Origin: Oceanobacillus piezotolerans
Lineage (GTDB): Bacteria > Bacillota > Bacilli > Bacillales > Amphibacillaceae
Reading direction: 5' to 3'
NCBI RefSeq assembly: GCF_003665065.1
Contig: NZ_RCHR01000001.1
Span: forward strand, 682,001 to 746,000
DNA length: 64,000 bases
Below the pieces are notes generated by a model, which was not told the DNA's origin, did no database searches, and saw nothing but the letters and a program-made list of their open reading frames with translations. Positions within the stretch are counted from its first letter, which is position 1. Each line of letters begins with the position of its first letter. Below, one piece after another: positions 1 through 9,710 of the stretch. The translations under genes were made by a program, and so were the position numbers.

Positions 1-15
1 AAAATATCATTTTTG

Positions 16-546
16 TTATCTATGGTATTCAATTAACCAACAGTCCTCATACACTCCTTCATGTAACTCTTTTTTAGGAAGTAACTTTACCTTTTTAAAA
101 CAACATTTCTCATAGCAACGAATAGCCCTTATATTTCTTACTTGAGGATCCATTACTACTCTATCCGCATTCTTTTCTGAAGTTAAAAAATCAACCATTG
201 ATGAAACAAGTAATGTTCCAATACCTCTATTCCAATAATCTACTTCGCCAATAAATTGGTCTATTCCATAAATATTTTCTGTAACATATCCATAATCTTC
301 TTTCGTTTTATTATCTAATTTATAGAATTGAATATATCCGATCTTTTCCCCATTAAATTCCACCATACATTTGCCCACATCATCTTCAGAAGCATAAAAG
401 ACTTTTTGAACCATATCGAAATCAAAGGGCTTGTCCCTTCCTTCATAAAATTCAAGAACTCGTGGGTCAGAAAGCCATTTCGTTAACAGATACTTATCTT
501 TATCTTCTAATTTACGAACTTTTAGACGACCATTTTGAAACAACAT
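16..546 (-). CDS. AAC(6')-like GNAT acetyltransferase
   Basis: A complete GNAT-fold protein of about 176 residues. It has the acetyl-CoA loop WNRGIGT and a C-terminal half (MDP..N.RAIR.Y.K, LHEG..EDC.L.EY) that I recognise from the acetyltransferase half of the bifunctional aminoglycoside enzyme AAC(6')-Ie. It probably transfers acetyl from acetyl-CoA to an amine, possibly an aminoglycoside; drug resistance is inference only. A GTG four codons upstream (558) has no ribosome binding site. The ATG at 546 sits just after GAGGGAG and is preferred although that spacing is short. The gene stands alone, next to a broken phosphotransferase gene. Confidence 0.75.
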   Translation of the reverse strand: MLFQNGRLKVRKLEDKDKYLLTKWLSDPRVLEFYEGRDKPFDFDMVQKVFYASEDDVGKCMVEFNGEKIGYIQFYKLDNKTKEDYGYVTENIYGIDQFIGEVDYWNRGIGTLLVSSMVDFLTSEKNADRVVMDPQVRNIRAIRCYEKCCFKKVKLLPKKELHEGVYEDCWLIEYHR

Positions 547-876
547 TATCTCCCTCACTCTTAGAATTACACTTTTAAATTATCCTTAATTTCTCAATAC
601 CTGATTATAGTATCATATTATTCTAAATAATTTTATGACCTTCTCAAAAAATATAAGTCACTTTTTAACTTCCCTCTATAACTCAACTTCCAATAATTAC
701 AACTAGCAAACCGAAAATAATAAACATAAGATTGTATCCCCAATAAGTTTGCTTCCATTCTCGTTAAATCTTTCTTTCCATTATAAGTCTTTCCATATAC
801 TTTATAAAATTACCAAGATAGGCAAAAATCTTCTTCACCTATCACTATTATAAAAATTCCTTCTACACATCTTCTT
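547..876. other. Spacer with a short coding remnant
   Basis: No intact gene is seen. On the minus strand around 662-699 the reading NYWKLSYRGK is nearly identical to a stretch of the small membrane protein at 35009-35239, which suggests a decayed paralogue. Around 597-640 the sequence resembles the AT-rich flank of the dispersed repeat family described elsewhere (a run like TATCATATTATTCTAAA). Confidence 0.4.
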
Positions 877-1429
877 TCATCTATTCATCGAAGATTCGTA
901 TTCCTTAAGTGAATTATTAAATCCAGATAATGTTGCACTATCTTTCAATCGACTGACTATTTTTTTGGCACATTCCATCAAAGAATTGGTGTATGTATTA
1001 ACCTCCACATCGTAAATTTCTCTCTGATGCACAAAACTAAGCTGAGAAACTGCTTGACCGATTCTGCGATCCCCTCTGACCTGTTCTCTACGTTTAAGCT
1101 CCTCGACGGGACAATGAACTCCCACAAGAAGAATTGGATAAGAGTTCAGAGTTCCATAAAATTTTCTTAATGTTAAAGGGTCATGAAGAATTTGATCTAG
1201 TATTAAGTTAATGCCTTGATCTGAGAACATTGCTACATTTTTATAATAAAAATATTCTGTTTCTAGAGGGATTAGCCGTTGATTTTCTCTATCTTCCATC
1301 TTTTCTATGACTAAATCATAATCATCTATGCTAAAAACAAAAAATTCAGGAAGTAATTTTATTATCTCCTAAAGTTGATTTTCCTGAACTTGATACACCA
1401 TTTAGAACTATAATCCTTCCTTTTTCCAC
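877..1429 (-). pseudogene. Chloramphenicol phosphotransferase-like kinase, frameshifted
   Basis: The downstream 140 codons (877-1299) read as the C-terminal two thirds of a CPT-family P-loop kinase (VGVHCPVEELKRRE, GQAVSQ, EIYDVEVNT). Upstream, from a GTG at 1429 (further in-frame GTG/TTG codons lie just 5'), a second frame encodes the N-terminus with the Walker A sequence GVSSSGKST and then hits a stop. The sequence KLLPEFFVFSIDDYDLV continues in the C-terminal frame. About 10 nt separate the two conserved blocks, which is not a multiple of three, so a small indel near 1365-1375 breaks the gene. The family phosphorylates chloramphenicol or related hydroxyl substrates. Whether the break is real or a sequencing error cannot be judged here. 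Confidence 0.8.
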
Positions 1430-1652
1430 AAACAACACCCCAATTTTTTCAGTTTTAAAGAGATTCAATGCCTATCTATAGATTTCCTGCTTCTGCCTCT
1501 ATTGTGAAAACTTAACTGTTCAACTCTAGTCATTATTACTTTGAATTATTCCAAAACAATCTGACTTCGTATTTATTGCTAATTTTAAGACAATACTCTA
1601 CACTGTTTTAGTTTCTGTATATTTACCATATAAAAGGGGAAATTACTACCAA

Positions 1653-1666
1653 GAATTCTAGAATTC
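1653..1666. promoter_or_regulatory. Perfect 14-bp palindrome, possible operator
   Basis: GAATTCTAGAATTC lies 36 bp upstream of the MFS start codon, between an AT-rich promoter-like stretch and the ribosome binding site. Its position suits a repressor site for the exporter gene, but no regulator gene is adjacent, so this is inference from symmetry and position. Confidence 0.35.
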
Positions 1667-1702
1667 AATGGTGGAAAATATTCTTGTCAGCGGAGGAAGA
1701 TA

Positions 1703-2920
1703 ATGAATAAAAAGAAATGGGACTTATTTGCTCTGTCATCTATACCATTAGCCATGACACTGGGAAATTCCATGTTCATACCAGTTTTACCAATTATTGA
1801 AAAGGAAATTGGCATTTCTTCTTTCCAATCAAGTTTAATTATCACTGTGTACTCGATAATTGCAATATTACTTATCCCACTAGCCGGTTATTTATCTGAC
1901 AGGATTGGTAGAAAGAAAGTGATTATCCCTAGTTTAATTATTTCTGCGATTGGCGGTATTGTATCTACGTTGGCTGCTTGGATGGTTGAAGATCCATATA
2001 TTCTTATTCTGGTTGGCAGGTTTTTGCAAGGGGCAGGAGCAGCAGGAGCGTTTCCAGTTGTTATACCTACTGTCGGTGATATGTTTGAAGATGAAAAGGA
2101 GATGAGTAACAGCTTAGGGATTATTGAAACATCAAATACATTTGGAAAAGTTTTAAGTCCTATCTTTGGAGCCGTTCTTGCAGCGTCAATCTGGTATCTA
2201 CCTTTTGCCTCCGTACCAGTGCTTTCTGTCATATCCCTTCTTCTGATTGCTAAATTCGTGAAAGTACCTAATAAAAACGAAGAAGGAAAGAAAAAAAGCT
2301 TTCGGAATTTTATAGAGGAAATTAAGGAAACTTTTCATCATAATGGCCGTTGGCTGATGGCTGTGTTTATTATCGGCTGTCTAAATATGTTTATTCTTTT
2401 TAGCTTCTTATTCCATTTATCCTCTCTCCTAGAAGATAAATATGATATAACTGGTATTCTTAAAGGAGTTGTACTCGCTATTCCGCTGCTTTTTCTCTGT
2501 ACGGCCTCTTATTTTTGCGGCAAGAAAATTGGCGGAAATAAAATTGTCATGCGTACCGTTATCTTAATAAGTAACTTAGGAGGAGCTGTGGCACTAGCTT
2601 TTATTAATAATAATATGGGACTTTTCTTAATGATACTTTTACTAACTATAACGGGCATAGGTATTGGTCTTTCCCTGCCTTGTCTTGATACCTTAATAAC
2701 AGCTGGAATTTCAAAAGAAGAAAGGGGAACAATCACTTCTCTTTACAGCAGCATGCGCTTTTTAGGTGTAGCAGCTGGACCTTTTGTTACTGCTTTGTTA
2801 CTAGAAAATAACATTAAGTATATTTACCTTATTTTTGCTTCCTTTAGTATGTTTGCTGCTCTTTTAGCCTTTTGGGCTATAAAACCAGAGAGGGAAAAGA
2901 AAGTTGTGGCTCAGCAATGA
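1703..2920 (+). CDS. MFS transporter, 12-TM drug-exporter type
   Basis: A 405-residue major facilitator superfamily protein with about twelve hydrophobic segments. Motif A (AGYLSDRIGRKK, residues about 60-71) lies between TM2 and TM3, and a charged central loop (KNEEGKKKSF) separates the halves. These mark a proton-coupled DHA1-type exporter in the cytoplasmic membrane. The substrate cannot be told; bacterial relatives export drugs or siderophores. ATG 1703 follows GGAGG at a good distance. It is a single-gene unit with a palindrome in its 5' region. Confidence 0.85.
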   Translation: MNKKKWDLFALSSIPLAMTLGNSMFIPVLPIIEKEIGISSFQSSLIITVYSIIAILLIPLAGYLSDRIGRKKVIIPSLIISAIGGIVSTLAAWMVEDPYILILVGRFLQGAGAAGAFPVVIPTVGDMFEDEKEMSNSLGIIETSNTFGKVLSPIFGAVLAASIWYLPFASVPVLSVISLLLIAKFVKVPNKNEEGKKKSFRNFIEEIKETFHHNGRWLMAVFIIGCLNMFILFSFLFHLSSLLEDKYDITGILKGVVLAIPLLFLCTASYFCGKKIGGNKIVMRTVILISNLGGAVALAFINNNMGLFLMILLLTITGIGIGLSLPCLDTLITAGISKEERGTITSLYSSMRFLGVAAGPFVTALLLENNIKYIYLIFASFSMFAALLAFWAIKPEREKKVVAQQ

Positions 2921-2993
2921 GAATATTTTTTACAATAAAGTATAAGTTATCGGGGGATTTCTTCCCCCTAAGAATGATATTCCTAGGATTGTT

Positions 2994-3191
2994 TTATTGG
3001 TTTTTCTTCTTTAAATTTTTCACAAAACCAGATAATAAACCATCACAATTCAACTCATCATATAATTGATGTGTTATTTCATTAGCTTCTCTGTCAATCC
3101 CTGCCGTCGTCCATTCTGCTACATCTTTCTTAGGAGCTGTGGTAATTTTTATCGTTAATAGATAGAGAAGAGATCTAAAATCACCTCTGGT
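2994..3191 (-). pseudogene. Small coding remnant, unknown
   Basis: An open minus-strand frame of 65 codons with protein-like composition (KDVAEWTTAGIDREANEI, HQLYDELNCDGLLSGFVKNL) but no ATG/GTG/TTG with a ribosome binding site. An ACG sits where an ATG might once have been (before IKITTAPKK). It is probably the 3' part of a decayed gene. I do not recognise the family. The rest of 2921-3481 holds nothing else except the metE terminator. Confidence 0.35.
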
Positions 3192-3285
3192 TTATTTAAA
3201 TTAAACTCCCCTTTCAAAATCTTATCTTAATTTGTAGTTGTATGTCACTGTATTACACACTTATTGAACTAAGTTGCCCCATAAG

Positions 3286-3314
3286 CAGAAAAAAGATCGC
3301 CATTTTGACGATCT
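3286..3314 (-). terminator. Intrinsic terminator of yitJ-metE
   Basis: On the minus strand AGATCG, a 9-nt loop and CGATCT are followed by a run of T. It lies about 170 nt beyond the metE stop codon. Confidence 0.65.
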
Positions 3315-3481
3315 CAATACTGTATTAAACTACCCGTTTGTTTCGCGATTTTGCTTTTAGAAACAAAGGAGACCTCCTCAAATCTTTCCAATAAAATTTA
3401 AAGTAACAAAAGGCCCTTTCTTACTTTCTTGGTTTCCCTTCCTATTTCAAGCATTATTTTTAGAGGGATCCGTGCCAAAAT

Positions 3482-5776
3482 TCATCTTTTACTTACTGCT
3501 AGCTCTTCTTTACGTATTTCCTTAACTGCTTCAATCATCGCTTTTAAAGCACCGATAGTCTCTGTTTCATTTCTTGTTTTTAGACCACAGTCCGGATTGA
3601 TCCAGAATTTAGTAGGTGAAATTGCTTTAAGCTGATTGGTAATATTTTGTTTGATTTCATCTTTACTTGGAATGCGAGGACTGTGAATATCATAGACCCC
3701 CAGCCCAATTTCTTTTTCATACGTGTTCTCTTCGAATATGGAAATAATTTCTCCGTGGCTTCTTGATGTTTCAATGGAAATGACATCCGCATCTAGGGCA
3801 TCGATCGCATCGAATATATCATTAAATTCAGAATAGCACATATGTGTATGAATTTGCGTCTGATCCTGTACAATCGATGTTGCCAAGCGGAATGCATAGA
3901 CGGCTGCCTCCAAATAGGACTGCCATTTCTCTTTGTCAAGGGGAAGTCCTTCTCTTAACGCAGGTTCATCCACTTGAATAACTTGGATCCCATTTTGCTC
4001 AAGTAGCTCCACTTCTTTACGAAGGGCTAGAGCAATCTGATTTTGTACGGTATACCTTGGCACATCATCATGAACGAAGGACCAATTTAAAATCGTTACA
4101 GGCCCTGTTAGCATTCCTTTTACTGGTTTATCGGTTAAAGACTGTGCATAAACACTTTCCTTCACTGTCATGGGTTGCCTAAAGGAAACATCACCAAAAA
4201 CCAGCGGCGGCTTCACGCAGCGGGAACCATAGGATTGAACCCATCCAGATGTTGTAACGTCGAATCCATTCAGTTTTTCACCAAAGTATTCCACCATATC
4301 TGTCCGTTCAAATTCCCCATGGACGAGCACATCCAACCCAATGTCTTCTTGGATAGCGATCCACATCTTAATGTTGTCTTTAATAAACTGATCATATTGA
4401 GCTTGGGTAATTTCACCTTTACGCCATTGTGTTCTAGTTTGCCTTACTTCTTTTGTTTGTGGCAGACTCCCAATCGTTGTCGTCGGGAAAAATGGCAGTT
4501 TTAATTGATCCTGCTGCTTTTGAATCCGTTCAGCGAAAGGTTGAGAACGTTTCGTATCGGTTGTATCGACCTGTTCCAGTTCTTTTCGTACCTGTTCATT
4601 AATCCGATCTGTTGAACGATTAAATTGTTCCAATTGTTGTCTGTTTTCCTTTAATTCCCTGCTGATACATTGTTTACCCTCTTCCAGACCTTTTGCTAGT
4701 GTTACAATTTCTATAATTTTTTCATCGGCAAAAGCTAAGCCATTCTTAATTGCCGGATCCAGATTTTTCTCGGATTTAACTGTTACTGGCACGTGAAGGA
4801 GGGAAGCGGATGGCTGAACAATCAGTGTCCCACTTTTCACATATTCTCTAATCGCTTCCAGCTGTGTGAGCTTCTCTTCCAATTTCGAAACCCAAACATT
4901 TCGGCCATTCACAATTCCTGCTGCAAGCACTTTATCTTCAGGGAATCCATGCGCTTTTATTAATTCAAGTGAATCTCCATGCACGAAATCCATTCCAATT
5001 GCCGCCACAGGAAAATCAACAATTGATTTATAATGAACAATATGTTCAAAATAGGTTTGCAAAATAAGCTTTAATTTCGGTGCTTCTTTATTGAACCGTT
5101 CGTACACTTGTCTTGCCTCGGCAATTACTTCTTCGGAAAGATTCGTTCCGAAAATCGGCTCATCGATTTGTATCCAGGTTGCACCAGCAGCTTCTAGTTC
5201 TTTTAATATTTGAATATATAACGGAACAAATGCTTGTAAAAGTTTCGAAAAATCTTTTTCCTCGTAGCCTTTTGACAGCTTTAGGAAGGTGATTGGGCCC
5301 AAAATGACCGGCTTGCCATCAATCCCCAATTTCTCTTTTGCTTCTTTATAAAATGCCAGCGGCCGATTTTCTGTTATTTCCGGTTTTGCATTTTCCAGTT
5401 CCGGTACAATGTAATGATAATTTGTATTAAACCATTTCGTCATTTCCGACGCAACCGCATCCTTTGTACCACGGGCAATGGCGAAATAGGTGTCGAGATT
5501 AACCTTGCCTCCATTATAAGGAAAACGCTCAGGTATTACTCCAAACATAACCGATGTATCAAGCACATGATCATACAGGGAAACATCTCCTACAGGGATG
5601 AGTTCGAGACCCAACTCTTTTTGTTTTTGCAGGTTATTCAATCGCAATTCACCTGTTTTTTCCAATAATTCCTGTTCTGTCATTTCCTGTTTCCAAAAGC
5701 TTTCCAGCGCGCGCTTCCATTCCCTGTTTTCTCCGATTCTTGGATATCCTAAATTAGAACTGATTACGTTTGTCAT
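3482..5776 (-). CDS. metE: Cobalamin-independent methionine synthase
   Basis: This 764-residue enzyme transfers the methyl group of 5-methyltetrahydropteroyl-triglutamate to homocysteine, the last step of methionine synthesis, in the cytoplasm. It has the full two-barrel MetE architecture. The N-terminus [20 protein letters not shown] is typical, and the C-terminal catalytic barrel carries the zinc/homocysteine motifs HTHMCYSEF and NPDCGLKTR. The ATG at 5776 is chosen because it follows AGGAGGAG; the longer open frame upstream runs back into yitJ and is not family-like. It lies 28 nt downstream of yitJ in the same operon, which supplies its methyl donor. Confidence 0.97.
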   Translation of the reverse strand: MTNVISSNLGYPRIGENREWKRALESFWKQEMTEQELLEKTGELRLNNLQKQKELGLELIPVGDVSLYDHVLDTSVMFGVIPERFPYNGGKVNLDTYFAIARGTKDAVASEMTKWFNTNYHYIVPELENAKPEITENRPLAFYKEAKEKLGIDGKPVILGPITFLKLSKGYEEKDFSKLLQAFVPLYIQILKELEAAGATWIQIDEPIFGTNLSEEVIAEARQVYERFNKEAPKLKLILQTYFEHIVHYKSIVDFPVAAIGMDFVHGDSLELIKAHGFPEDKVLAAGIVNGRNVWVSKLEEKLTQLEAIREYVKSGTLIVQPSASLLHVPVTVKSEKNLDPAIKNGLAFADEKIIEIVTLAKGLEEGKQCISRELKENRQQLEQFNRSTDRINEQVRKELEQVDTTDTKRSQPFAERIQKQQDQLKLPFFPTTTIGSLPQTKEVRQTRTQWRKGEITQAQYDQFIKDNIKMWIAIQEDIGLDVLVHGEFERTDMVEYFGEKLNGFDVTTSGWVQSYGSRCVKPPLVFGDVSFRQPMTVKESVYAQSLTDKPVKGMLTGPVTILNWSFVHDDVPRYTVQNQIALALRKEVELLEQNGIQVIQVDEPALREGLPLDKEKWQSYLEAAVYAFRLATSIVQDQTQIHTHMCYSEFNDIFDAIDALDADVISIETSRSHGEIISIFEENTYEKEIGLGVYDIHSPRIPSKDEIKQNITNQLKAISPTKFWINPDCGLKTRNETETIGALKAMIEAVKEIRKEELAVSKR

Positions 5777-5804
5777 TTGTTTTCTCCTCCTAAAAATATT
5801 CAGA

Positions 5805-7664
5805 TTAATGATGATGAATAGCCCTAAGTGTTTGCTTCCCAGTGACAGATTGTACTTTTTCATTGATATAGTCCACCAGCCTGACGGTGATATCATATCT
5901 TGTAAAAGGTGTGATTAAATAAATGCCATGAAAGTATTCCATCGCTGTATTGATTAGCTCCTTTGCAATGGCAATGCCTTCTTCAACCGACTGCTGTTTA
6001 TTAGCTGAAACAGCTCTCATTCTTGCTCTGGTCTCATCGGTCAACTTAATTCCAGGTACTTCATTATGAAGAAATTCTGCATTTCTCGCGGACATAAGCG
6101 GCATAATTCCTATATAAATGGGTTTATCAATATGCCTGGTTGCTTTGCTTAATTCAATCATTTTATCGGGGCTGTAAATAGGCTGTGTCAGAAAATAATC
6201 TGCACCAAAAGTTATTTTTTTCTCCATCCGTTCCACTGCTTTATCAAGCTTGGCAACATTCGGGTTAAAGGCAGCAGCAACGTGGAAAGATGTCGGCTTT
6301 CTTAAGGATTTTCCTGAAAAAGACATACCATTATTGGCCTGTTTGATCAATTTAATGAGGTCAAAGGAAATCACATCAAATACTGAGGTGGCTCCAGGAA
6401 AATCCCCTATTTTGGTTGGATCACCAGTGATGGCCAGAATGTCATGGATTCCTAATGTCGAAAGCCCCATTAGATGGGATTGCAGGCCAATCAGATTTCG
6501 GTCCCGGCATGTGACATGAACAAGTGGCCGAATGCCGATTTCCTGTTTGATTTTCGCTGCAATGGCCATGTTGCTTATTCTTGGCGATGCCAGTGAATTG
6601 TCTGCTAGTGTAATCGCATCAATCCCAGCTTCATTTAATGCTTTTACCCCTTCCATAAATTCAGTTGTATCTAAATGCTTTGGTGCATCAAACTCAACAA
6701 TTACCGAGTGTTGTTTTTTAGCGATTTCCGGTAAAGGTGTCTTTGTTTGTACCTGTTTCTCCTTTAACTGAATCGGTGTCGATTCCATATGGATTTGTTT
6801 TTCCTTTATTGGGGTTAAGTTCTTTAACCCCTCTGCCAACGCGCGGATATGCTCAGGTGTTGTTCCACAGCAGCCGCCTATCAGTCTTACCCCTTCATTG
6901 CGAAAATCCTTCGCACAACTCTTAAAATAATCTGGCTCGTTTTCATAGATAAGTTTTCCATTGTGATATGCAGGTAAACTCGCATTGGGATAAGCTGCAA
7001 GATAGGATTTATTCGACAAAGGTACATCTTCAAGCGATTTGACCATATGATAAGGCCCAAGCCTGCAGTTAATACCGACAATATCCGCACCGGAATTCTC
7101 TAAATGCTTTAGTGCGTCCGGTAATCGAATTCCATTTTCCAAGACACCTGGCTCATGCATGGCAACATTCGTTATAATCGGCAAGTCTGTTTCTTCCCTG
7201 GCAATCTCCAAAACAGTTGTCAGTTCATCGAGATCATAATAGGTTTCAAGAATCAGTCCATCTACTTTTTCGGTAAGCAGGCAGTACAATTGTTCCCGGA
7301 AGCTACGCTTGATCTCCTCTTTTGAGGCAAATGATTGTGTACCATGAATTCCACCTATTGTTCCGAGAACATATGCCTGATCACCAGCTGCCTGTGTAGC
7401 ATGACGAACGGCCGCTGTATTAATCTTTTTGACCTGATCTTCCAATCCGTATCGGGACAGCTTGAGATAATTTGCAGCATAAGTATTTGTTTGAATCAGA
7501 TCAGCACCGGCTTTTATATAGGCTTGATGTACGTTAACAATTTGTTCCTGGTGTGTCAGGTTCAATTCTTCAAAACTACGATCTACCCCGTAGGAATAAA
7601 GCAAAGTTCCAATCGCTCCATCACCAATCAGAATACGTTCTTTCATTGCAGCTAGAAGATCCAT
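5805..7664 (-). CDS. yitJ: Bifunctional homocysteine S-methyltransferase / methylenetetrahydrofolate reductase
   Basis: A 619-residue YitJ-type fusion. Residues 1 to about 290 are a homocysteine methyltransferase domain, with [13 protein letters not shown] at the N-terminus and zinc cysteines in GINCRLG and [10 protein letters not shown]. After a linker rich in K/Q/T, residues about 315-605 are a MetF-like reductase barrel ([35 protein letters not shown]). The reductase half makes 5-methyl-THF for MetE, encoded next in the operon. In B. subtilis this gene is controlled by an S-box riboswitch. I see no S-box in the 590 nt upstream (no element like GCCCGATGAAACCCGGCAA on the coding strand). Confidence 0.95.
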   Translation of the reverse strand: MDLLAAMKERILIGDGAIGTLLYSYGVDRSFEELNLTHQEQIVNVHQAYIKAGADLIQTNTYAANYLKLSRYGLEDQVKKINTAAVRHATQAAGDQAYVLGTIGGIHGTQSFASKEEIKRSFREQLYCLLTEKVDGLILETYYDLDELTTVLEIAREETDLPIITNVAMHEPGVLENGIRLPDALKHLENSGADIVGINCRLGPYHMVKSLEDVPLSNKSYLAAYPNASLPAYHNGKLIYENEPDYFKSCAKDFRNEGVRLIGGCCGTTPEHIRALAEGLKNLTPIKEKQIHMESTPIQLKEKQVQTKTPLPEIAKKQHSVIVEFDAPKHLDTTEFMEGVKALNEAGIDAITLADNSLASPRISNMAIAAKIKQEIGIRPLVHVTCRDRNLIGLQSHLMGLSTLGIHDILAITGDPTKIGDFPGATSVFDVISFDLIKLIKQANNGMSFSGKSLRKPTSFHVAAAFNPNVAKLDKAVERMEKKITFGADYFLTQPIYSPDKMIELSKATRHIDKPIYIGIMPLMSARNAEFLHNEVPGIKLTDETRARMRAVSANKQQSVEEGIAIAKELINTAMEYFHGIYLITPFTRYDITVRLVDYINEKVQSVTGKQTLRAIHHH

Positions 7665-8255
7665 TTTTTCACTTCCCTTATAACATTTAGAATATTTAAA
7701 AATCCAAATCGATTAAAATAAAAAACATTCTTTTTTACTCGAATTTATTCGCGGTTAAATAGAATGCCTTTAGTTGTCTAATGGTATTACTTATTATGTT
7801 TTTTCGGGATTCTTCTCTGTACGTGTAAACCGATTCGTTGCCATATCAATTTGTGTGATTTCTCCATAATAACTCACATCTCCAAATGCTTTAATGATAT
7901 TTCAATTAGTTTAAGGTTAATAGATTGCTTTTCCCATTTGAATCGCCTATACGTCTATATTCACCATTCTGCAGAAGATTACTATTAATATAACAGGGAA
8001 AAGTTAATATAGGCTAACACCGAAAAGCTATCGTTCGTTATAGGTTTAAACTATAGTTATTCAGATCATTATCACTATACAAATGTTCTTCTTAAAGACA
8101 AGGGCCGTTGTATTCAGGTGGTTCTTTTCTAATAAGATATTTATACTTGCAAAACACCTACGAATTTGATTGACTCTTAATAAGATCGGTTTTTCGCCAA
8201 CAGTCATGTTTTGGAATATCGATAAAAAAAAGAATAGGACGAGGAGTGAACATCT
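7665..8255. other. Divergent spacer between yitJ and the deaminase gene
   Basis: This 590-bp spacer must contain two divergent promoters. No riboswitch of a known class was recognised on either strand. It also holds a minus-strand coding remnant (see 7794-7907). Confidence 0.5.
7794..7907 (-). pseudogene. C-terminal coding remnant, unknown
   Basis: The minus strand reads KAFGDVSYYGEITQIDMAT and continues NRFTRTEKNPEKT before a stop. This is protein-like in composition, but an upstream stop prevents any start. It is probably the tail of a lost gene. I do not recognise the family. Confidence 0.35.
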
Positions 8256-8741
8256 ATGGTAAGTGATACAGATATGAAACACTTGCAACGTTGTGTTGAA
8301 TTAGCAAAGACTGCCTTAGACAAAGGTGATGAACCATTTGGTTCAGTATTAGTTTCGGCCGATGGAGAAGTACTATTTGAAGATCATAACCATGTGGCGG
8401 GCGGAGACCATACCCAACACCCGGAATTTGCTATAGCGAGATGGGCAGCCAACAACATGACGTCTGAAGAAAGAAGCAAAGCAACAGTATATACCTCTGG
8501 CGAACATTGCCCTATGTGCGCTGCTGCTCACGGTTGGGTTGGTTTAGGTCGAATTGTTTATGCAAGTTCTTCTGAGCAGTTGGTACAGTGGTTGAATGAA
8601 TTGGAGGTTGCTCCATCTCGCGTTCGAAATCTTTCCATTCAGGATGTTATTCGTGATACCAGAGTAGATGGCCCTGTTCCGGAACTAGCTGATCAGGTTC
8701 ACAGGCTCCATCGTCAGTTTTACGCAAGAGATGTTGATTAA
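8256..8741 (+). CDS. Nucleoside deaminase of the CDA/guanine-deaminase fold
   Basis: A 161-residue zinc hydrolase of the cytidine-deaminase-like superfamily. The zinc/proton-shuttle motif HPE (residues 55-57, H and E conserved) and the cysteine pair CPMC (85-88) define the site. The EPFGSVLV stretch near residue 26 resembles guanine deaminase and TadA-like proteins. It probably deaminates a purine or pyrimidine base or nucleoside; the exact substrate is unknown. ATG 8256 follows GAGGAG. It is monocistronic, with a hairpin terminator 27 nt past the stop. Confidence 0.8.
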   Translation: MVSDTDMKHLQRCVELAKTALDKGDEPFGSVLVSADGEVLFEDHNHVAGGDHTQHPEFAIARWAANNMTSEERSKATVYTSGEHCPMCAAAHGWVGLGRIVYASSSEQLVQWLNELEVAPSRVRNLSIQDVIRDTRVDGPVPELADQVHRLHRQFYARDVD

Positions 8742-8767
8742 AATTCACAGATCACTATGAAAGAGGA

Positions 8768-8797
8768 AATAGGAGTCCTATTTTGGGCTCTATTTTC
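8768..8797 (+). terminator. Probable intrinsic terminator
   Basis: AAATAG(G)AG pairs with CTCTATTT across a 12-nt loop, with one bulged base and a short T run, directly after the deaminase gene. Confidence 0.45.
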
Positions 8798-9006
8798 TAC
8801 CCAAATTTAGCACTAATCTTCTTGGATTATTGCACCCTTTCCATTTAGTTGAATGAAATATATCATAATCGCTCAACGAAATACGATTTTAATTTTAAAA
8901 TAGTATTATCTGATTCGGTATTGAGCTTTCATAAAATACTTCTAATTTGCCCAATGTAAAGTTATGCAAGTTAATAACCCCCGTAAAAACCATTCCCGCA
9001 CCTCTT

Positions 9007-9429
9007 CTACCTCACCCATCTTTTAACCAATAGTCCTACTGCAAAGCTATAAACCATATGGCCGGCCGTCCAATAGATAAAGGCTGGAAAATCAGTCAGG
9101 CTTGGAGTTTTTTCCGATAGAGCTGTTAGTGGAAACAGCATAGCACTCCCTACTGTATAAACAAGAATATAGGCTAATAGGCTATACTCGATTCCCAGTG
9201 CTCTCAGTATATAAAATAATCCAATGACACTTGAAATACACGTAACAAAGTGGAAGATGATTCCGACAATAGACCAGTTGTGCAGTTGGTTTATTAGCGG
9301 AATGTAATCAGTGTTAAACAACAATATATATGCATCGTTATGAGTCAGAAGCTGAATAATTTTGAGAGACCCTGATAGAATAATTCCAGCAATGATTCCG
9401 ATCACTGTTAGTTTCATAACTCTTTTCAT
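9007..9429 (-). CDS. Four-TM membrane protein, unknown
   Basis: A 140-residue protein with an N-terminal hydrophobic segment (VIGIIAGIILSGSLKII) and three more predicted membrane helices. The second loop contains NTDYIPLINQLHNWS and the C-terminus ends in KRWVR. It starts at an ATG preceded by GGAGG. It stands alone on the minus strand between two plus-strand genes. I do not recognise a characterised family, although small DUF-type integral membrane proteins of this shape are common in Bacillaceae. Confidence 0.65.
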   Translation of the reverse strand: MKRVMKLTVIGIIAGIILSGSLKIIQLLTHNDAYILLFNTDYIPLINQLHNWSIVGIIFHFVTCISSVIGLFYILRALGIEYSLLAYILVYTVGSAMLFPLTALSEKTPSLTDFPAFIYWTAGHMVYSFAVGLLVKRWVR

Positions 9430-9710
9430 TTCAAACCTCCTAGTTTCTGAATTTTATTCCCTGAAGTAAAAATTCTAAAACTGGAGCAAGTTTTCTCTAA
9501 AAATTATGAATGTCCGTAAACAATTGTAGCTAAGAATTTAAGAACAAGAAATATTAGTGCATTATTGAAAATCTTCAATCTTGATGCTATATTCGAAAAG
9601 AATAAAGGAGGAGATTACAGTAAACCATTATCAGGTGTGAAGAATTAAATGAATGTGTTTTTCAAAATTCATTTAAACATTTTGTAAAAATACATTCAGG
9701 AGGAATGAAA

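Noticed and set aside
2952..2969. GGGGGA/TCCCCC hairpin after the first MFS gene considered as a terminator
   Set aside because: There is no T run on either side, so it is left uncalled.
7741..7760. CGCGGTTAAAT near yitJ considered as a T-box antiterminator
   Set aside because: The conserved TGGNACCGCG core is absent, and no specifier stem or terminator pair was found.
8061..8288. Minus-strand 75-codon frame overlapping the deaminase start
   Set aside because: It overlaps a well-supported gene start and promoter on the other strand and has no binding site.
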